DNA of 26,748 nt, taken from the NCBI GenBank assembly GCA_002497345.1, contig DANS01000025.1:1-26748 (forward strand), given 5' to 3'. The notes beneath the pieces were generated by a model. That model was given only the letters and a program-made list of their open reading frames with translations, was not told the DNA's origin and did not search any database. The stretch's first letter is position 1, and each line of letters begins with the position of its first letter. The DNA comes from Thermoproteus sp. UBA157 (lineage in GTDB: Archaea; Thermoproteota; Thermoprotei; Thermoproteales; Thermoproteaceae). The translations under genes and the position numbers were made by a program. Below are positions 19,936 through 26,748 of the stretch, piece after piece.

Positions 19936-21501
19936 TCAAAGCGGCTCGATCCTGAAATCGACGGAAAACCTCCTCCTTAGGCGCTCCAGCTTGTTGACGC
20001 CGCGCGTGGCCACCAACGACAAGTACTCCTCGGGCACCTTGACTACGACGACTCCGTCGACTTCCTCCAGCCTTATCTCTTGCGGCGGCACGTACCTCTT
20101 GAGGGCCGATATCACCGCTGAGTAGAGCTTCTTGCTCGGCGCTCTTCCCTCGCCGCGTTTCAGAGGAACCACGAAGGTCTCCTCGCCGAATACGTATATC
20201 TCGTACTCAGGCTCGCCTGTCAAGAAGTCCTTGACCACGACCACGGGGCGAGACAAATCCTCCTCCCTCATGCCGGCGGGCACCTTGACGGTCATGGACA
20301 AGGAATAGACCTTCTTCACCTCTCCGTCCTTCATGAATATGACCGTATCTATAATAGACGGTATCATGCCCAGCTCGACTCTTCTGACGAACCTCTGGAT
20401 TGCGTCTATGGGCGACGTGGCGTGCACCACGCCGACCATCCCAACGCCGGCAAGTCTCAGATCCACGTATAGTTGGAAGTCGGCGGTATCCCTCATCTCG
20501 TCGAATATGGTGTAGTCGGGCCGCGAGAGGAGCAAGAGGTCGTGTATCTCCTCAGACGTGGCGTAGTTCTTGGACAGCTGGGTGATCTGCTTGCTCAATA
20601 TCATATCCCTGGGCGACTCCACGGTCTTCACGACCTTGCCCTTGGACAAATAGAACTCGGCCAAGGCCTGGGCAAACGTCGTCTTGCCGGCGCCGGGCGG
20701 GCCCGAGATGAGGATCCCCTCAGCGCTTTTCTCCAAACGCTCAACCACTCTGGGGTCCAAGTTGTAATCCTCGAGGCTCCTCCTCACGAGCGGCTTCACC
20801 GCAGTTATCTCGAGCCCATCGGAGACGGGCGGAAACGCGACCACTATGCGCAGATCTCTGTGTTGGATTATCAACGAATGGGGCCTCCTTATCTCTATCC
20901 TGGTGTTGCCGTCGCCCTTGGCCGCCTCCGAGATGAGCTCCCTCACTATGGCCTCGAGCTGGGCCCTGGACATGGGCTCCTCCGACAGCCTCACGAGGCG
21001 CCAGTTGCCGGGCCTGCCGGCCTTGGCTTGAGGCGGCGCGCCCTCCTTCAAGTGGACGGACATTACGTCTTTCTCGAAGAAGCGCTCTATCTGAAGCGCG
21101 CCCTTCTCCTTGCCCAAATAGACCACCTCGAGGCCCATGACCGAGGCCGAGTCCCTCAAGAACGGATCGCTGGTTATCACGGCGGCTCCGTTCTCCTTGG
21201 CGAACTTCCTCGCCAAGGCGGGTATCTCCTCGGGCTCGACGGGCCTTTTAGCGCTCTGGACGAACTCTATGCGGACCAGCTCCGAGAGCCCCAGCTTCTC
21301 CACGGCGCTTTTTAGATCCTTGAGCTCCGAGACCCCTATGAGGCCGACCCCGTCGCCCTGTCTGGCGAGCCTCTCCAAGTAGTCGACCGCCTCCTCCAAC
21401 ACGAAGAGAGTGCCCCTAATTGTTCCAGATATGATGGCCTCCTTGAGCGATCCGTCCAGAATAACCGATATGTCCGCAACGTATTTATTCACCGCCGTCA
21501 T
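19936..21501 (-). CDS. PIN domain-ATPase-KH protein (PINA family)
   Basis: 521 aa. The N-terminal PIN domain (1-150; VADISVILDGSLKEAIISG and VITSDPFLRDSASVMG supply the acidic residues) is followed by a PilT/VirB11-like RecA ATPase: Walker A GPPGAGKTTFAQALAEF, the Asp box TVESPRDMILS and Walker B YTIFDEMRDTADFQ with the His box VGVVHATSPIDA, then a C-terminal KH-like region (VKVPEEYLSLVATRGVNKLE). This order defines archaeal PINA, a hexameric ATPase reported in Sulfolobus to drive Holliday junction migration. ATG 21501 is about 15-20 nt from a TATATATT element at 21512-21519. A role in DNA repair or recombination is likely. Confidence 0.9.
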   Translation of the reverse strand: MTAVNKYVADISVILDGSLKEAIISGTIRGTLFVLEEAVDYLERLARQGDGVGLIGVSELKDLKSAVEKLGLSELVRIEFVQSAKRPVEPEEIPALARKFAKENGAAVITSDPFLRDSASVMGLEVVYLGKEKGALQIERFFEKDVMSVHLKEGAPPQAKAGRPGNWRLVRLSEEPMSRAQLEAIVRELISEAAKGDGNTRIEIRRPHSLIIQHRDLRIVVAFPPVSDGLEITAVKPLVRRSLEDYNLDPRVVERLEKSAEGILISGPPGAGKTTFAQALAEFYLSKGKVVKTVESPRDMILSKQITQLSKNYATSEEIHDLLLLSRPDYTIFDEMRDTADFQLYVDLRLAGVGMVGVVHATSPIDAIQRFVRRVELGMIPSIIDTVIFMKDGEVKKVYSLSMTVKVPAGMREEDLSRPVVVVKDFLTGEPEYEIYVFGEETFVVPLKRGEGRAPSKKLYSAVISALKRYVPPQEIRLEEVDGVVVVKVPEEYLSLVATRGVNKLERLRRRFSVDFRIEPL

Positions 21502-21528
21502 CGACGAGTAAATATATATTCTTTTTGC

Positions 21529-22674
21529 TCAAAAGGCCATCAAGGCGGCGTAGAGAGGGGCGGCTACCGCTACCGCGACTGCGGCCGATCTGAGCAAGAG
21601 CCCGTACACCTCCCGGGCCTCGGCCTTGTAGTAGTCGAGCGTTAACACGAGGCAGCTGTGGGCAGGGCTCAACATAACGCCGAGGAAGCCGCCGAGGAAC
21701 GCCAAAGATAGGTTGTAGCCGTGGAGCAACGCGCTGAGCGGCGGGAAGGCGAGGCCCGCGAAGGTGAACTCGACGCCTGTGGCCAGCCCTATCAGAAACG
21801 GTACTGCGAATATAGCCAACAACGCCGCGTTGCCCAGATATGAGGCCATCGCCTCGCTTAATCCGCTCACCTTTATGTACTCGGAGAATATCAATGAAGC
21901 CATTATTATGGCCAATATGCGAGGGCTCAAGGCGTAGCGAAACGCGGCGAGCACCTCGCGCCGCTCAATCCTATATACTGCTATGAAGGCGGTCAGCACT
22001 AAGGCCACTGCGGCGTATATAGGGACCAGGAACGAAAGCGTCGCGACGGCTGCGAGGGGCCAAAGAGCCGATAAATCCCTCAGTTTACCCCTTACGTCTA
22101 CGCCCTTGATGCGCGGCAACCCGATCGCAACGCCGGCTACTATCGCCGCGAGGCTTGCGGGCCATGACCAAGAGATCACCCTCACCACGGGCTCCGCCAG
22201 CACGGCCGACGTTATCAAAACGCCTTGGAAGAGGGGCCATATCGGTATCCAGATGTGCCTCATCCAGTAGTTGAGGAACGTCTTCTCTCGACTGCTCAAG
22301 CCCATTTCGCGATACAGCGGATCCACCACGACGGCCGAGACGTAGGCGCCGCCCGGCATGGGCAATAGGCCTATGGCGGCCGGTATCGCGAAGGCCGCGA
22401 ATCTCGGACCCGCTGCGGTGAGGCCGCTCGCTAAGGCCTCGCGCCTGTTTTTCATCAAATAGCCAAGAGCCATGGCGAGCACGAGCGAGGCGAGGACCTC
22501 AAACATAGAGTAGTTGAATGCCGATATGGTCGCCTCGCCCACGGCCGGGCCCAATACGACTATGCCGTACAGCATGGCGGCCAAGGAAATCGAGACCGCC
22601 ACGTCGAGTCTCCTCGTGAGAGTCCCCCCTATAACTAAGGCAACAGCCGCGAGGAAGACGAACGGCGCGAGCAC
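21529..22674 (-). CDS. DUF401 family membrane transporter
   Basis: 381-aa polytopic membrane protein with about ten hydrophobic segments, including re-entrant Gly/Pro-rich loops (AIGLLPMPGGAYVSAVVVDPL near 100-120) and the C-terminal family signature SPAHSCLVLTLDYYKA. It belongs to the DUF401 branch of the gluconate/ion-transporter superfamily; the substrate is unknown, probably an organic anion. Start is GTG 22674; an ATG at 22685 is in another frame. TATA-like TTTAAATAT at 22692-22700, inside the 3' end of the upstream gene, is at leaderless distance. Confidence 0.82.
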   Translation of the reverse strand: MLAPFVFLAAVALVIGGTLTRRLDVAVSISLAAMLYGIVVLGPAVGEATISAFNYSMFEVLASLVLAMALGYLMKNRREALASGLTAAGPRFAAFAIPAAIGLLPMPGGAYVSAVVVDPLYREMGLSSREKTFLNYWMRHIWIPIWPLFQGVLITSAVLAEPVVRVISWSWPASLAAIVAGVAIGLPRIKGVDVRGKLRDLSALWPLAAVATLSFLVPIYAAVALVLTAFIAVYRIERREVLAAFRYALSPRILAIIMASLIFSEYIKVSGLSEAMASYLGNAALLAIFAVPFLIGLATGVEFTFAGLAFPPLSALLHGYNLSLAFLGGFLGVMLSPAHSCLVLTLDYYKAEAREVYGLLLRSAAVAVAVAAPLYAALMAF

Positions 22675-22695
22675 GACCGAGACATTACGCGATAT

Positions 22696-23682
22696 TTAAA
22701 CTCTGCCCACTATTATCGAGCTGTAAAGTCCTCCTTGATATATCACCCTCCTCTCGAGGACTTCGCCCTTGAAGTATTTGAGGAAAACGCGCCAACGCGG
22801 CGTTATGACAACCACTCGAGCTCCCGGCCTCGCCAAGAGCTCCACTGATCTGGCGAGCCCCCGGTAGAGCTTGTGTATGTCGGTCGGCATTCTGACCCCA
22901 TATGGCGGGTTGAACGCGAACACGTCGCAGACGGGGCGGAGGACTCTGTGCAACTTCGTGGAGTCGAACCAGAGGATGTCCGCGTCTATCTCCGCGGCCG
23001 CGAAGTTCGACACAGCGCCTTTCAAGTGCCTCAGTGATATATCGACGCATATGCATCTGATCCTAGCCGTATGGGAGGCCTCTAAGCATATGGTGCCCCC
23101 GCCACATGTCAAATCGCAGAGCGTCTCCCCGTCCTTGACGCGCGCCAGACGCGCCATGGCATAGGCGACAATGGGGTTAAGCGAGGCGTAGTGCTGATAT
23201 CTGCGATAGGGCCTATTCTTGAGCGAAGATCTAGTGACGGTGAGCCAGACGTAGTACGAGTCCTCCACAACATCTACGTTCAGCTCCACATCTGGGTCCA
23301 CTAAGCTGATCGTGGCCCCGGCTTCCCTCAACAGAGCGCCGACTGCGGCCTCCACGTCTCTGGAGGTGAACTCGTGCACGCCGGCCCTTTCGCACGCCAC
23401 GCCGGCTGTGGTAAACGGCGCAATATAGGAGGTTATGTCTGGCAAGATGGCCCTCACACCATTCACAATGTCATCCAATCTGCCGAAGCGGCCGCTCGAT
23501 AGGAATACGCCGAATCTTTCGACCGAGCGGAGCGACAACAGCTCCCGGGGCGTCGCCTCGACCTCCGCCACCACTCTGCCGCTCATGTACTCGGCGGAGG
23601 CCGATGCGGTGGGGAACCGAGACGCGAGCTCCTCTACGACTACGTCTTCTAGGCCTTGCACTGTCGTGAAGAGGTACTTCAC
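22696..23682 (-). CDS. THUMP-domain tRNA guanine-N2 methyltransferase (Trm14-like)
   Basis: 328 aa. An N-terminal ferredoxin-like plus THUMP domain (1-150, MKYLFTTVQGLEDVVVEELA) binds the tRNA acceptor end; the C-terminal Rossmann methyltransferase carries motif I LCDLTCGGGTICLEA, the acidic ICVDISLRHL and the catalytic NPPYG typical of guanine-N2 methylation. SLNPIVAYAMARLA and the RPYRRYQHYASLNP stretch are like Trm14/TrmN, which modify G6; the G10 enzyme is the alternative. Start is GTG 23682, about 20-26 nt from GATATAAGC (minus) at 23701-23708. The last few codons overlap the promoter of the downstream DUF401 gene. Confidence 0.85.
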   Translation of the reverse strand: MKYLFTTVQGLEDVVVEELASRFPTASASAEYMSGRVVAEVEATPRELLSLRSVERFGVFLSSGRFGRLDDIVNGVRAILPDITSYIAPFTTAGVACERAGVHEFTSRDVEAAVGALLREAGATISLVDPDVELNVDVVEDSYYVWLTVTRSSLKNRPYRRYQHYASLNPIVAYAMARLARVKDGETLCDLTCGGGTICLEASHTARIRCICVDISLRHLKGAVSNFAAAEIDADILWFDSTKLHRVLRPVCDVFAFNPPYGVRMPTDIHKLYRGLARSVELLARPGARVVVITPRWRVFLKYFKGEVLERRVIYQGGLYSSIIVGRV

Positions 23683-23683
23683 G

Positions 23684-23848
23684 ATGTCTTATAATGATTT
23701 GCTTATATCCCACGCGGAGCGTCCGAAGGACTTCGCCCTCGAGGCCATGGGCATGCTTACAACCGCGCTTTATAAACATGGGGACAATATTAATAAGTAT
23801 AGCCGATATATCGATCATGAGGCGTTATATTTTAACCATCGGCGTTGA
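23684..23848 (+). other. Possible small ORF or remnant upstream of MFS gene
   Basis: From ATG 23684 a frame of 54 codons (MSYNDLLISHAERPKDFALE..., ends NHRR) reads with codons typical of this genome in its middle (GAG, AAG, GAC, TTC, GCC, CTC), which a random promoter region should not show. It overlaps the first 32 nt of the MFS gene in another frame and lacks a TATA box of its own. It may be a short gene, the remnant of one, or coincidence; I do not recognise the protein. Confidence 0.2.
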
Positions 23849-24962
23849 GAGATTTCTCAGGAATTTGGCCACGGGGTACTTAGTCGTAATTGTGCCGTTG
23901 TATCTGAAAGAACTGACGGGCAACGCGATCACGGCGGGCCTCATAGTGACGATCGCCGGCTTGATCTCGCTGGGCACTTCGATATTATATGCGGCGTTGG
24001 GCGACGTAATAGGGCACGCTCGAGGCCTCGCCGTGAGCGAAGTCGCATTCGCCTCCGCTTTGTTCGCGATAGCCGTAGTGAGGAACCCTTGGGTCGTCGG
24101 CTTGGCGCTCGGCTTAGGCGGAGTGGGCATGTTGGGCCCGGGCGCGACGAGGGGCAGCTTCGTGCCGTTGATAATGGCGCTGGTCAGAAGGCATACCTCA
24201 AACGCCGTGGAGAGGACGAGGGATCTCGGCCTCATCAACGTCTTGTCCACGTCGGGCGGCATAGTCGGCTCTCTGCTAGTCGCCGTCTTTGCGCTACGTG
24301 ACGCCGCGGTTCTTTTCGTTATATCGGTCTCAGCCGCTGCGTCCTTGGTTCTCACATCGCTGGGCACCTCGGAGATAGTCCGCCGCGTAAACCCTTTCAG
24401 GGCGGTGAGCGCTAGGGGCGGCGCCGTTTTGGCCTACTCCATAAGCCAACTGGTCGCAGGAGTTGGGGTGGGCCTCTCGAGCTCGCTGTTGTCGTTGTGG
24501 ATGAACGTATATCTAGGCTTCGACAAGGCCCTAATTGGAGCCATATACGCCGCGGGCAACACGGCCTTCGCCCTCTCCGCCCTCCTCGCCCACTTGTTGG
24601 TCAAAAGGCTGGGGCTCGTGAAGGCCTCCGCCGTCAGCAGGTTCGCCTCAGGCGCCGTATTGGCCGCGCTTCCGCTGGTCCCGCACCCCATCGCCTTCGG
24701 CGCCTTATACGCGCTCTATAACGCCATGGTGGGCATCGGCGGCACGGCCAGATCTTCCTACATCTCGGGGGCGGCCGCTGAAGGCGGCGAGGCCACGACG
24801 CCGGCCGTGGCGAGCATATCGATGAGGATAGCCGCCACCCCTTCGGCGGTCGCGGCGGGCTACCTAATCGATGTGAGTCCGGCGCTCCTCATGCCCGTGT
24901 CCGGCCTCTTCTTGGCCTTGGCGGGCTACATCTTCTTGAGGTACTTAAGGGAGGAAGAGTGA
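23817..24962 (+). CDS. Major facilitator superfamily transporter
   Basis: 381 aa with twelve predicted hydrophobic segments in two six-helix halves. The loop between helices 2 and 3 (ALGDVIGHARGLAVSE) matches the MFS G-D-x-x-G-x-R type motif, and the central hydrophilic linker is the REIVRR-like stretch EIVRRVNPFRAV. Second half: YSISQLVAGVGVGLSSSLLS and YLGFDKALIGAIYAAGN. ATG 23817 is chosen because ATATTAATA (23787-23795) lies about 25 nt upstream; an in-frame ATG at 23778 abuts another TATA-like box. The pattern is of the drug or metabolite efflux type, but the substrate cannot be inferred. Confidence 0.88.
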   Translation: MRRYILTIGVERFLRNLATGYLVVIVPLYLKELTGNAITAGLIVTIAGLISLGTSILYAALGDVIGHARGLAVSEVAFASALFAIAVVRNPWVVGLALGLGGVGMLGPGATRGSFVPLIMALVRRHTSNAVERTRDLGLINVLSTSGGIVGSLLVAVFALRDAAVLFVISVSAAASLVLTSLGTSEIVRRVNPFRAVSARGGAVLAYSISQLVAGVGVGLSSSLLSLWMNVYLGFDKALIGAIYAAGNTAFALSALLAHLLVKRLGLVKASAVSRFASGAVLAALPLVPHPIAFGALYALYNAMVGIGGTARSSYISGAAAEGGEATTPAVASISMRIAATPSAVAAGYLIDVSPALLMPVSGLFLALAGYIFLRYLREEE

Positions 24963-25017
24963 TAAATCCCCACTCAATTCATACCAGCGACGCGCCGGGA
25001 GGGGCCCCCTCGGGCCT
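24963..25017. repeat. GC-rich inverted repeat in convergent gap
   Basis: The 55-nt gap between the MFS and Cas4-like stop codons contains the 13-nt inverted repeat GAGGGGCCCCCTC (about 25001-25013), which can only make a tight 5-bp hairpin. No T-run follows, so it is not a standard archaeal terminator. Confidence 0.3.
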
Positions 25018-25842
25018 CTATGAGCCGGCGTGACGACGCCGCGGGATATCTCCGACGCACTCGCACACCTCTTTGTATCTGCAGACCTTACAGTAGGGCC
25101 CCGGCTTACACTCGCCCTCTATTAACGCCTTATATTTGGGCGTTGGATCCGCTGCCCTTTCAAAGTGGGAATAGATGGCCACGCCGGGCACGTATATATG
25201 TACCTTCACGGCGGACTTCCTGAACGCCGCGGCCGCCACGTCGCCCTCGGCTAGCGCCTCCCTCTTGGCTCTTCCCCCGTCCTTCGCGACTCTGAAGAGG
25301 TACACGTGGTCCATCCCTACGCCGGCTACCGCGTAGAACACGTAGTCGCGGTACCTGTGGCCCATGCCCGCGTACGGATATGGCTCAGCGTATTTGACGT
25401 ACGCCGCCGCCTCCCTAACTAGCCCCCGCGCGGCCGTCACGATCACCTTTCTGCTGGCCCTTCTGGCCGCCTCGAACTCCTCCTTTAACCTCGGCAGAAT
25501 CGGGCCCAAGTCGTCGGGGCCTATGTCCCTGCCTATTCTCGACAACGCCCTTATAGCTTCGCCGTCGCCTCTGAGGGCGCGCTTGGTGAGCAGATCGACT
25601 TGCCCCTCGTCGGCTATACCAAGCATCACGGCGTATTTGACCCTATCCCTCAAGGCCCTCGCAAAGACGCTCACCTCCTCCTCGGCGGCTTTATAGGCGG
25701 CGGCTCTGGGACACAGAAGCGTGAGCGCCACAGAGGCGGAGGAGGCGTACGAGAACCCCTCTTCCTCCTTCTCGGCCCTCAACGCCCTCTCGAAGAACCG
25801 CTCGTTTTTTGGAAACGCCCTGTATAGCTCGTCTATTAGCAC
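25018..25842 (-). CDS. Cas4/AddB-type iron-staple protein, nuclease motif degenerate
   Basis: 274 aa. Cys44 near the N-terminus (ALTLLCPRAAAY) and Cys251-x2-Cys254-x5-Cys260 at the C-terminus (PYCKVCRYKEVC) reproduce the four-Cys 4Fe-4S staple spacing of Cas4 and AddB, whose PD-(D/E)XK nuclease core lies between them. Two extra Cys (245, 262) flank the C-terminal set. In the core, GVGMDHVYLFRVAK could correspond to the metal-binding Asp and Lys (178, 187), but the usual Glu of E-x-K is missing, so activity is doubtful. No cas genes or CRISPR repeats are nearby. GTG 25842 is 18-26 nt from TATA-like TATATAAAC at 25860-25868, which overlaps the stop of the upstream gene. Confidence 0.6.
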   Translation of the reverse strand: MLIDELYRAFPKNERFFERALRAEKEEEGFSYASSASVALTLLCPRAAAYKAAEEEVSVFARALRDRVKYAVMLGIADEGQVDLLTKRALRGDGEAIRALSRIGRDIGPDDLGPILPRLKEEFEAARRASRKVIVTAARGLVREAAAYVKYAEPYPYAGMGHRYRDYVFYAVAGVGMDHVYLFRVAKDGGRAKREALAEGDVAAAAFRKSAVKVHIYVPGVAIYSHFERAADPTPKYKALIEGECKPGPYCKVCRYKEVCECVGDIPRRRHAGS

Positions 25843-25858
25843 GAGCGGAACTGTCCAG

Positions 25859-26674
25859 CTATATAAACGATATCACTACGGCGGATAATATGAGGAGGGC
25901 CGCGACGTATTCGCGAGGCCTCGGGCGCTCCTTGCCGGTCAAGCGCGATATCAGCTGGGCGGCTAACGGAACCACGCCGAGGATGATCGCCGATAAGGCA
26001 AGCCCGGCCGCCACCGCCGAGTAGGCGAACAAGGCAGCACCGCCTCCTAGGTCCAGCGCCGCTATGATGGGCAGAGGCGTTCGCCACGACTCCTTGAGCC
26101 CCTTGCCGAGGCCCCTCAAACCGCTCAACCACGCCAGAAACGGGAGCGCGGCGACGGCGCGGACGAAGGCTATCGACAAGGGGTTCATGCCGCCGGCGCC
26201 TGCCATCTTGATAGCGGCGTATCCGAGCGACCAAGAGAGGGCTGCGCCGAGGGCGTAGGCTATCCCCTTGAGGTTGCCGCCGCCCGAGGTCAACGCGTAG
26301 ATCCCGGCCACCGTCAAGAGCGCGGCCACTAAATAGGTCATCCTCAGCGGCTCTCCAAGAGGTATCGCTATGAACTGCTCCAATATGATATAGCTATAGG
26401 CCGCGGGGACAGCCGCCGAGACTCCCGAGGTTCCCAAAGCCCTTAGGTATAGGGAATCGCCAAGCGCTAGGGACAACACGCCGCTGAGGGCGGCGTATAG
26501 GGCGCCCTCTCCGAGGCCTAGGCAGAGCGCCGGCGCGAGCAATATGAGGGAGGTGTATGCTAGCCTCAAGAAGTTGAGCCTAAAAACGCCGTATTTCTCC
26601 ACGTATCCTCTATAGGCGACCGAGGCATAGGCCCAAATAAGCGCGGCGCCTACAGCGGGCAACGCGTCGTACAT
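25859..26674 (-). CDS. EamA/DMT-family transporter
   Basis: 271-aa membrane protein with ten predicted helices in two EamA repeats of five: the first ends at the AGIYALTSGGG linker near residue 132, and the second begins GIAYALGAALSWSLGYAAIK. The first repeat opens with AVGAALIWAYASVAYR, the common DMT start, and RLAYTSLILLAP. These proteins export amino acids, nucleosides or related metabolites; the substrate is unknown. ATG 26674 is about 20-27 nt from a minus-strand TATA-like TTTTTAAGA at 26694-26702. Confidence 0.87.
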   Translation of the reverse strand: MYDALPAVGAALIWAYASVAYRGYVEKYGVFRLNFLRLAYTSLILLAPALCLGLGEGALYAALSGVLSLALGDSLYLRALGTSGVSAAVPAAYSYIILEQFIAIPLGEPLRMTYLVAALLTVAGIYALTSGGGNLKGIAYALGAALSWSLGYAAIKMAGAGGMNPLSIAFVRAVAALPFLAWLSGLRGLGKGLKESWRTPLPIIAALDLGGGAALFAYSAVAAGLALSAIILGVVPLAAQLISRLTGKERPRPREYVAALLILSAVVISFI

Positions 26675-26748
26675 AACCGCGGAATGTCGCTAATTCTTAA
26701 AAATTTCGAATAAAGATATTCTATATAATAATTTTTATAATTTTAGTT
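26675..26748. promoter_or_regulatory. AT-rich intergenic end of window
   Basis: The last 74 nt contain the promoter of the EamA gene and then a run of very AT-rich sequence (about 26696-26748) with several TATA-like elements (TATATAA, TTTTTATAA). It probably includes the promoter of a rightward gene beyond the window, but nothing coding can be seen. Confidence 0.4.

Noticed and set aside
20473..21315. 280-codon frame antisense to PINA
   Set aside because: Translation is rich in Leu, Gly and Arg without recognisable motifs; the opposite strand encodes PIN, Walker A and Walker B motifs.
25018..25842. Evidence for a CRISPR-Cas locus
   Set aside because: The Cas4-like gene stands alone; no repeat array and no other cas gene is present.

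Overview
The window looks like chromosome of a hyperthermophilic crenarchaeon, most likely Thermoproteales (Thermoproteus- or Pyrobaculum-like). The grounds are: moderately high GC with AGG/ATA-rich codon use; a Cdc48-type ATPase, tricorn protease, PINA-type PIN-ATPase-KH protein, geranylgeranyl-reductase-family flavoprotein and archaeal pyruvoyl decarboxylase; and, in front of most first genes, a TATA-like box centred about 20-30 nt before an ATG or GTG with no room for a Shine-Dalgarno leader. This leaderless arrangement was used to choose many starts. The genus is inference; there is no rRNA or tRNA in the window to settle it.

Layout. 1-3150: protein quality control (cdc48 diverging from hsp20), a nucleoside phosphorylase co-transcribed with hsp20, a small Cys-pair protein, and a LysO-family exporter. 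3138-6580: ubiX, a small ribbon-helix-helix regulator, a gene-free 160-nt gap that can fold, hxlB (phosphohexuloisomerase), speH (AdoMet or arginine decarboxylase) and pncB. 6676-10559: a redox/membrane group read leftwards (pyridine-nucleotide-type flavoprotein, FtsX-like permease with no ATPase, geranylgeranyl-reductase-family enzyme) diverging from a cytosolic DsbA-like thioredoxin-fold protein. 10519-13720: a tightly coupled operon, sugar ABC ATPase > galactokinase-like GHMP kinase > GalT, with 4-nt gene overlaps. 13743-16829: tricorn protease. 16894-21501: acylphosphatase, a methyltransferase and then three consecutive P-loop ATPases (a double RecA-fold protein, a KaiC-like protein and PINA). 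21529-26674: DUF401 permease, THUMP-domain tRNA guanine-N2 methyltransferase, MFS transporter, a Cas4-like iron-staple protein, and an EamA transporter.

The window is densely coding: no gene-free stretch exceeds 300 nt. The longest gaps are 5156-5395, 3981-4142, 19795-19935 and 23683-23816. I saw no insertion sequence, CRISPR array, rRNA or clear tRNA. The region is mostly housekeeping. The most unusual points are the foldable gap at 4049-4142, the P-loop ATPase cluster, an isolated Cas4-like protein lacking the usual E-x-K motif, and natural substitutions at family-defining residues in the phosphorylase, the galactokinase and GalT. I did not find a convincing new multi-gene defence or mobile system.
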